Shown here: positions 59,676 to 64,000 of the stretch, one piece after another
How the letters are laid out: each line of letters opens with the position of its first letter
How positions within the stretch are numbered: the first letter of the stretch is position 1
From: Martinezella lusitana
GTDB lineage: Bacteria > Pseudomonadota > Alphaproteobacteria > Rhizobiales > Rhizobiaceae
Length of the DNA: 64,000 nt
Assembly (NCBI RefSeq): GCF_900094565.1
Contig: NZ_FMAF01000005.1
Location: 124,001-188,000, forward strand
Direction of reading: 5' to 3'
Translations under genes and position numbers: made by a program
The notes under the pieces: model-generated
Databases searched by the model: none
The model's input: the letters and a program-made list of their open reading frames with translations, nothing else
Told to the model about the DNA's origin: nothing

Positions 59676-61052
59676 ATGCCCATCGATATCCTTATGCCCG
59701 CCCTTTCTCCGACGATGGAAGAGGGCACCCTTTCGAAATGGCTCAAGAAGGAAGGCGACAAGGTCGTTTCCGGTGACGTCATTGCCGAAATCGAAACCGA
59801 CAAGGCGACCATGGAAGTGGAAGCCGTCGACGAAGGCACGATCGGCAAGCTGCTGGTCGACGCCGGCACCGAAGGCGTCAAGGTCAACGCCAAGATCGCC
59901 ATCCTGCTGCAGGACGGCGAATCCGCTTCCGATATTTCCGCCGTAAAGGCAGCGCCCGCTGCCGAGCCTGCCAAGGTCGAAACGCCTGCAGCGGCCGCTC
60001 CCGCGCCGGCACCTGTTCCGGCTCAGCCCAAAGCCGCTCCCGCCGATCCGGAAATCCCGGCCGGCACGGAAATGGTGTCGATGACGGTGCGTGAAGCGCT
60101 GCGCGACGCGATGGCCGAGGAAATGCGCGCCAATCCGGACGTTTTCGTCATGGGTGAGGAAGTCGCCGAATATCAGGGCGCCTACAAGGTCACCCAGGGC
60201 CTGCTGCAGGAGTTCGGTCCCCGCCGCGTTGTCGACACCCCGATCACCGAACATGGCTTCGCCGGTATCGGCGTCGGTGCCGCCATGGCCGGCCTTCGCC
60301 CGATCGTCGAGTTCATGACCTTCAACTTCGCCATGCAGGCGATCGACCAGATCATCAACTCCGCTGCCAAGACGCTCTATATGTCCGGCGGCCAGATGGG
60401 CGCACCGATCGTCTTCCGCGGCCCGAACGGCGCGGCAGCTCGCGTCGGCGCTCAGCACAGCCAGGACTATGCCTCCTGGTACAGCCACATTCCCGGCCTC
60501 AAGGTCGTCATGCCCTATACGGCAGCCGACGCCAAAGGCCTGCTCAAGGCGGCGATCCGCGATCCGAACCCGGTCATCTTCCTCGAGAACGAAATTCTCT
60601 ACGGCCAGCACTTCGACGTGCCGAAGCTTGATGATTTCGTTGTACCGATCGGCAAGGCCCGCATCCATCGTCCCGGCAAGGATGTCACGGTCGTATCCTT
60701 CGGTATTGGCATGACCTATGCCACCAAGGCCGTGGCCGAGCTGGAAGCCCAGGGTATCGATGTCGAGCTCATCGACCTGCGCACCATCCGTCCGATGGAT
60801 CTTCCGACGGTTATCGAATCCGTCAAGAAGACCGGCCGCCTTGTCACGGTCGAGGAAGGCTATCCGCAGTCCTCCGTCGGCACGGAAATCGCCACCCGCG
60901 TCATGCAGCAGGCTTTCGACTATCTCGATGCGCCGATCCTGACGATTGCCGGCAAGGACGTGCCCATGCCTTACGCCGCCAACCTCGAAAAGCTGGCGTT
61001 GCCGAATGTCGGTGAAGTGGTCGATGCGGTGAAAGCCGTTTGCTACAAATAA
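59676..61052 (+). CDS. pdhB: Pyruvate dehydrogenase E1 component, beta subunit, with lipoyl domain
   Basis: The 458 residues begin with a lipoyl domain (lipoyl lysine K43 in E-T-D-K-A-T-M-E), then a Pro/Ala-rich linker and the E1-beta domain ([28 protein letters not shown]). A lipoyl domain on E1-beta is a known trait of alphaproteobacteria. GGGGAGGG lies before ATG 59676, 17 bases after pdhA. Confidence 0.97.
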   Translation: MPIDILMPALSPTMEEGTLSKWLKKEGDKVVSGDVIAEIETDKATMEVEAVDEGTIGKLLVDAGTEGVKVNAKIAILLQDGESASDISAVKAAPAAEPAKVETPAAAAPAPAPVPAQPKAAPADPEIPAGTEMVSMTVREALRDAMAEEMRANPDVFVMGEEVAEYQGAYKVTQGLLQEFGPRRVVDTPITEHGFAGIGVGAAMAGLRPIVEFMTFNFAMQAIDQIINSAAKTLYMSGGQMGAPIVFRGPNGAAARVGAQHSQDYASWYSHIPGLKVVMPYTAADAKGLLKAAIRDPNPVIFLENEILYGQHFDVPKLDDFVVPIGKARIHRPGKDVTVVSFGIGMTYATKAVAELEAQGIDVELIDLRTIRPMDLPTVIESVKKTGRLVTVEEGYPQSSVGTEIATRVMQQAFDYLDAPILTIAGKDVPMPYAANLEKLALPNVGEVVDAVKAVCYK

Positions 61053-61067
61053 GGGGAGGGCTCATCG

Positions 61068-62426
61068 ATGCCTATCAACATCACCATGCCTGCCCTCTCG
61101 CCGACCATGGAAGAGGGCAACCTCGCCAAGTGGCTGGTCAAGGAAGGCGATAAGATCAAGTCCGGCGACGTCATCGCCGAGATCGAGACCGACAAGGCAA
61201 CGATGGAAGTCGAAGCCGTCGATGAAGGCACAGTCGCCAAGATCGTCGTTCCCGCCGGCACCGAAGGCGTGAAGGTCAATGCCTTGATCGCTGTGCTCGC
61301 CGGCGATGGCGAGGACGTTGCCGCTGCCGCCTCTGGTGCTGGTACCGCTCCGGCTCCTGCCGCGGCCCCCAAGGCGGAAGCAGCTCCTGCGGCTGCGCCA
61401 GCTACAACACCTGCTGCGGCAAGCGTCGCGGCTCCCGCTGCATCCGCTCCGGCCCCGGCAGCAACGGATGGTCATCGCACCTTCGCTTCGCCGCTCGCAC
61501 GTCGCCTTGCCAAGGAAGCCGGCGTCGATGTGACGGCAGTTGCCGGCTCCGGCCCGCATGGCCGCGTGGTCAAGAAGGATATCGAAGCCGCGATATCAGG
61601 CGGTACTGCCAAGGCTGCTCCATCGGCAGCACCAGCCGCACAGCCTGCTGCTGCCGCTGCTGCTCCGGCCGCAGCACCTAAGGGCATGTCGGAAGAGGCC
61701 GTCCTCAAGCTGTTCGAGCCCGGTTCCTACGAGCTCGTACCGCATGACGGCATGCGCAAGACCATCGCCAAGCGCCTGCAGGAATCCAAGCAGACCATCC
61801 CGCATTTCTACGTCTCGGTCGATTGCGAACTCGACGCGCTGCTGGCGCTTCGCACGCAGCTCAACGATGCCGCTCCGAAGTCGAAGGACGGCGCGCCGGC
61901 CTACAAGCTTTCGGTCAACGACATGGTGATCAAGGCCCTGGCTCTTGCGCTGCGTGACGTGCCGGATGCCAACGTCTCCTGGACCGACAGCAATATGGTC
62001 AAGCACAAGCATGCCGATGTCGGCGTTGCCGTTTCCATTCCGGGCGGTCTGATCACGCCGATCATCCGCAGTGCCGAACTGAAGACGCTCTCCGCCATCT
62101 CCAACGAGATGAAGGACTACGGCAAGCGCGCCAAGGAGCGCAAGCTGAAGCCCGAGGAGTATCAGGGCGGCACGACCGCCGTATCGAACATGGGCATGAT
62201 GGGCGTCAAGAACTTCGCCGCCGTCGTCAACCCGCCGCATGCGACCATTCTGGCCGTTGGCGCGGGCGAGCAGCGGGTGATCGTCAGGAAGGGCGAGATG
62301 GCGATCGCCACCGTGATGAGCGTCACGCTGTCGACCGACCATCGTGCCGTCGACGGCGCGCTCGGTGCCGAACTCCTGGCGGCCTTCAAGGGCTACATCG
62401 AAAACCCGATGGGGATGCTCGTCTGA
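61068..62426 (+). CDS. pdhC: Dihydrolipoamide acetyltransferase (E2 of pyruvate dehydrogenase)
   Basis: The 452 residues have one lipoyl domain (K43 in E-T-D-K-A-T-M-E), an Ala/Pro linker, the peripheral-subunit-binding domain ([13 protein letters not shown]), a second linker and the catalytic domain ending in D-H-R-A-V-D-G. The acetyltransferase makes acetyl-CoA. GGGGAGGG precedes ATG 61068. Repeats at 62431 and 62494 separate it from the esterase and lpd genes. Confidence 0.97.
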   Translation: MPINITMPALSPTMEEGNLAKWLVKEGDKIKSGDVIAEIETDKATMEVEAVDEGTVAKIVVPAGTEGVKVNALIAVLAGDGEDVAAAASGAGTAPAPAAAPKAEAAPAAAPATTPAAASVAAPAASAPAPAATDGHRTFASPLARRLAKEAGVDVTAVAGSGPHGRVVKKDIEAAISGGTAKAAPSAAPAAQPAAAAAAPAAAPKGMSEEAVLKLFEPGSYELVPHDGMRKTIAKRLQESKQTIPHFYVSVDCELDALLALRTQLNDAAPKSKDGAPAYKLSVNDMVIKALALALRDVPDANVSWTDSNMVKHKHADVGVAVSIPGGLITPIIRSAELKTLSAISNEMKDYGKRAKERKLKPEEYQGGTTAVSNMGMMGVKNFAAVVNPPHATILAVGAGEQRVIVRKGEMAIATVMSVTLSTDHRAVDGALGAELLAAFKGYIENPMGMLV

Positions 62427-62430
62427 GCTT

Positions 62431-62479
62431 AGAGCCGGATGATTTTAGGTCTGATCGACCTAAAATCTGAATCCGCTCT
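62431..62479. repeat. Palindromic intergenic repeat A
   Basis: A nested, mostly paired palindrome built on GATTTTAGGTC (62441-62451) and GACCTAAAATC (62457-62467), with outer arms AGAG/CTCT. This resembles the mosaic intergenic repeats that I recall as widespread in rhizobial genomes. It begins four bases after pdhC ends and could act as a terminator or mRNA stabiliser. Confidence 0.65.
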
Positions 62480-62493
62480 GGAATGAAATAGGT

Positions 62494-62543
62494 AGAGCGT
62501 GATGTCGCCCGAAATCCCCTCACACTTTTCGGCATCACGCTCT
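62494..62543. repeat. Palindromic intergenic repeat B
   Basis: AGAGCGTGATG (62494-62504) pairs perfectly with CATCACGCTCT (62533-62543), with a second stem CCGAAA/TTTCGG inside. The sequence family with a C-A-C-A-C-T-T-T-T-C-G core is familiar from intergenic repeats of Rhizobium. It ends 21 bases before the next ORF. Confidence 0.75.
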
Positions 62544-62564
62544 CGTCGCGACACGGAGGCATGA

Positions 62565-63206
62565 ATGACCAAAACTGTTCTGTGTTACGGCGACTCGCTG
62601 ACATGGGGCTATAACGCGGAGACGATCGGCCGTCATGCCTACGAAGACCGGTGGCCGAGCGTGCTGCAAAGGGCGCTCGGCAATCAGGTTCGCATCATCC
62701 CGGAAGGGCTGAACGGCCGCACGACCGCTTTCGACGATCATCTCGCCGATTGCGACCGCAATGGTGCGAGGATTCTGCCGACGATCCTGCAGACCCACAA
62801 CCCGCTCGATCTCGTCATCCTCCTGCTCGGCACCAACGACATGAAACCGGTCGTGGCGGGTGCCGCTTTCGCGGCCACGCAAGGTGTGCGGCGATTGATT
62901 CAGCTCGTGCGCAATCATACATGGGGGTTCGGTTACGACGTCCCGGATATTCTGATCGTGGCGCCGCCCGTCATCTCCGAAACGGCCAACCCGGTCTTTG
63001 CCGCCAACTATCGCGGCGCGATCGAGGAATCGGCAATGCTTGCGACGCTTTACCGTGATCTTGCCGATGAGGAGAGCTGCGGCTTCTTCGATGCAGGCTC
63101 GGTTGCCATCACCACGTCGCTCGACGGCGTGCATCTCGATGCGGAAAACACCCGGGCGCTCGGTCGCGGCCTAGAGCCGATCGTGCGGATGATGCTCGGT
63201 CTCTGA
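62565..63206 (+). CDS. SGNH/GDSL-family esterase
   Basis: The 213 residues have the GDSL nucleophile block (C-Y-G-D-S-L-T-W-G-Y), L-G-T-N-D-M-K in block III and D-G-V-H-L-D near the C-terminus with the Asp-His pair. No signal peptide, so cytoplasmic. Similar arylesterases are found beside lpd in rhizobial pdh loci. The natural substrate is unknown. ACGGAGGC lies upstream of ATG 62565. Confidence 0.9.
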   Translation: MTKTVLCYGDSLTWGYNAETIGRHAYEDRWPSVLQRALGNQVRIIPEGLNGRTTAFDDHLADCDRNGARILPTILQTHNPLDLVILLLGTNDMKPVVAGAAFAATQGVRRLIQLVRNHTWGFGYDVPDILIVAPPVISETANPVFAANYRGAIEESAMLATLYRDLADEESCGFFDAGSVAITTSLDGVHLDAENTRALGRGLEPIVRMMLGL

Positions 63207-63260
63207 TAAATTAAGGCGCCGGGGCTTCCGATCCGCCGCCACCAATAAGGCAGGAAACAT

Positions 63261-64000
63261 ATGGCTGAGAATTACGACCTCATTATCATCGGTTCCGGTC
63301 CCGGCGGTTACGTCGCTGCCGTGCGTGCCGGCCAGCTTGGCCTGAAAACCGCAATCGTCGAGCGCGAACATCTGGGCGGCATCTGCCTCAACTGGGGCTG
63401 CATACCCACAAAGGCGTTGCTTCGCTCTGCCGAAATTCTCGATCATTCCAATCATCTGAAGGACTACGGCCTCGTTCTCGAAGGCAAGGTGAGCGCGGAT
63501 GTGAAGGCGGTCGTCGCTCGCTCGCGCGGCGTTTCCGCCCGTCTCAACCAAGGCGTCGGCTTCTTGATGAAGAAAAACAAGGTCGACGTCATCTGGGGCG
63601 AAGCCAAGATAACCAAGCCGGGCGAGATCGTCGTCGGCAAGGCGAGTAAGCCGGCCGTCGAGCCACAGCATCCGTTGCCGAAGAACGTCAAGGGTGAGGG
63701 CACCTACACCGCCAAGCACATCATCGTTGCGACTGGCGCCCGTCCGCGCGCGCTGCCGGGCATCGAGCCGGACGGCAAGCTGATCTGGACCTATTTCGAA
63801 GCGCTGAAGCCGGATTTCCTGCCGAAGTCGCTGCTGGTCATGGGCTCTGGCGCCATCGGCATCGAATTCGCAAGCTTCTATCGCTCGATGGGCGTCGACG
63901 TCACCGTCGTCGAAGTCATGCCGACCATCATGCCGGTCGAAGATGCCGAAATCTCGGGCATCGCCCGCAAGCAGCTTGAGAAGCGCGGCCTGAAGATTTT
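63261..64000 (+). CDS. lpdA: Dihydrolipoamide dehydrogenase, E3 (3' end beyond window)
   Basis: E3 reoxidises dihydrolipoamide and passes electrons to NAD+. The first 246 codons are present: FAD motif GSGPGG (11-16), redox pair C42/C47 in G-I-C-L-N-W-G-C-I-P-T-K, and the NAD-binding start G-S-G-A-I-G-I-E-F-A. The family is about 470-480 residues. CAGGAAAC precedes ATG 63261. It completes the pdh locus. Confidence 0.97.
   Translation, partial: MAENYDLIIIGSGPGGYVAAVRAGQLGLKTAIVEREHLGGICLNWGCIPTKALLRSAEILDHSNHLKDYGLVLEGKVSADVKAVVARSRGVSARLNQGVGFLMKKNKVDVIWGEAKITKPGEIVVGKASKPAVEPQHPLPKNVKGEGTYTAKHIIVATGARPRALPGIEPDGKLIWTYFEALKPDFLPKSLLVMGSGAIGIEFASFYRSMGVDVTVVEVMPTIMPVEDAEISGIARKQLEKRGLKI

Overview
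The window is a gene-dense, high-GC stretch of chromosome from an alphaproteobacterium of the Rhizobiaceae, most likely Rhizobium or a close relative. Several things point there: the aapJQMP general amino-acid transporter beside metC; the run rpsB-tsf-pyrH-frr-uppS-cdsA-rseP-bamA-lpxD-fabZ-lpxA-lpxI-lpxB; a pyruvate dehydrogenase operon whose E1-beta subunit carries a lipoyl domain; a GTTC-N7-GTTC LexA box; class I PHA synthase plus a phasin; and palindromic intergenic repeats of rhizobial type. I see no prophage, insertion sequence, CRISPR array or island of foreign composition.

Layout. 1-6.5 kb: phaC (3' end outside the window), a small lipoprotein, alaC, hom and recJ. 6.6-7.1 kb: three tRNA-Glu genes (UUC, CUC, UUC), each with its own promoter. 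7.2-12.3 kb: a lipoprotein, glyoxalase I, a double cold-shock protein with a DUF192 partner, tRNA-Pro, an NDUFS4-like complex I accessory subunit, tRNA-Arg, a 53-residue membrane protein, and a divergent LysE exporter/Lrp regulator pair. 12.4-22.7 kb: aapJQMP, metC, an FAD monooxygenase with a zinc-finger protein, an alpha/beta hydrolase, a crotonase-fold protein, cysE and a DUF3126 protein. 23-30 kb: a phasin with a palindromic operator, clpS-clpA, a frameshifted Dabb-family gene, then HIT, GNAT-like, GDPD and RidA genes. 30.1-35.6 kb: eipB and a four-gene operon (TelA, a lipoprotein joining a solute-binding region to a VWA domain, an XpaC-like protein, a Tat-type solute-binding protein).

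35.7-49.6 kb is the translation/envelope block. It supplies ribosomal protein S2, EF-Ts, UMP kinase, ribosome recycling factor, undecaprenyl and CDP-diacylglycerol synthesis, the site-2 protease, the outer-membrane assembly pore and lipid A synthesis, ending at a terminator that overlaps the lpxB stop codon. 49.6-54.4 kb: gltA, comEC and lexA. 54.8-64 kb: a glyoxalase-like gene with kdsA, then eno, ftsB, pdhABC, a repeat pair, an SGNH hydrolase and the start of lpd. Carbon therefore runs eno, pyruvate dehydrogenase, citrate synthase, with PHB as the storage branch; kdsA and the lpx genes supply LPS.

Most worth following: the TelA/VWA/XpaC/solute-binding operon, an RseP with three 90-residue PDZ repeats, the frameshifted Dabb gene behind an intact ribosome binding site, a 12-bp inverted repeat over the likely phasin promoter, and the tRNA-Glu trio. 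All functional calls rest on reading motifs and on family knowledge from memory; no database search was run.
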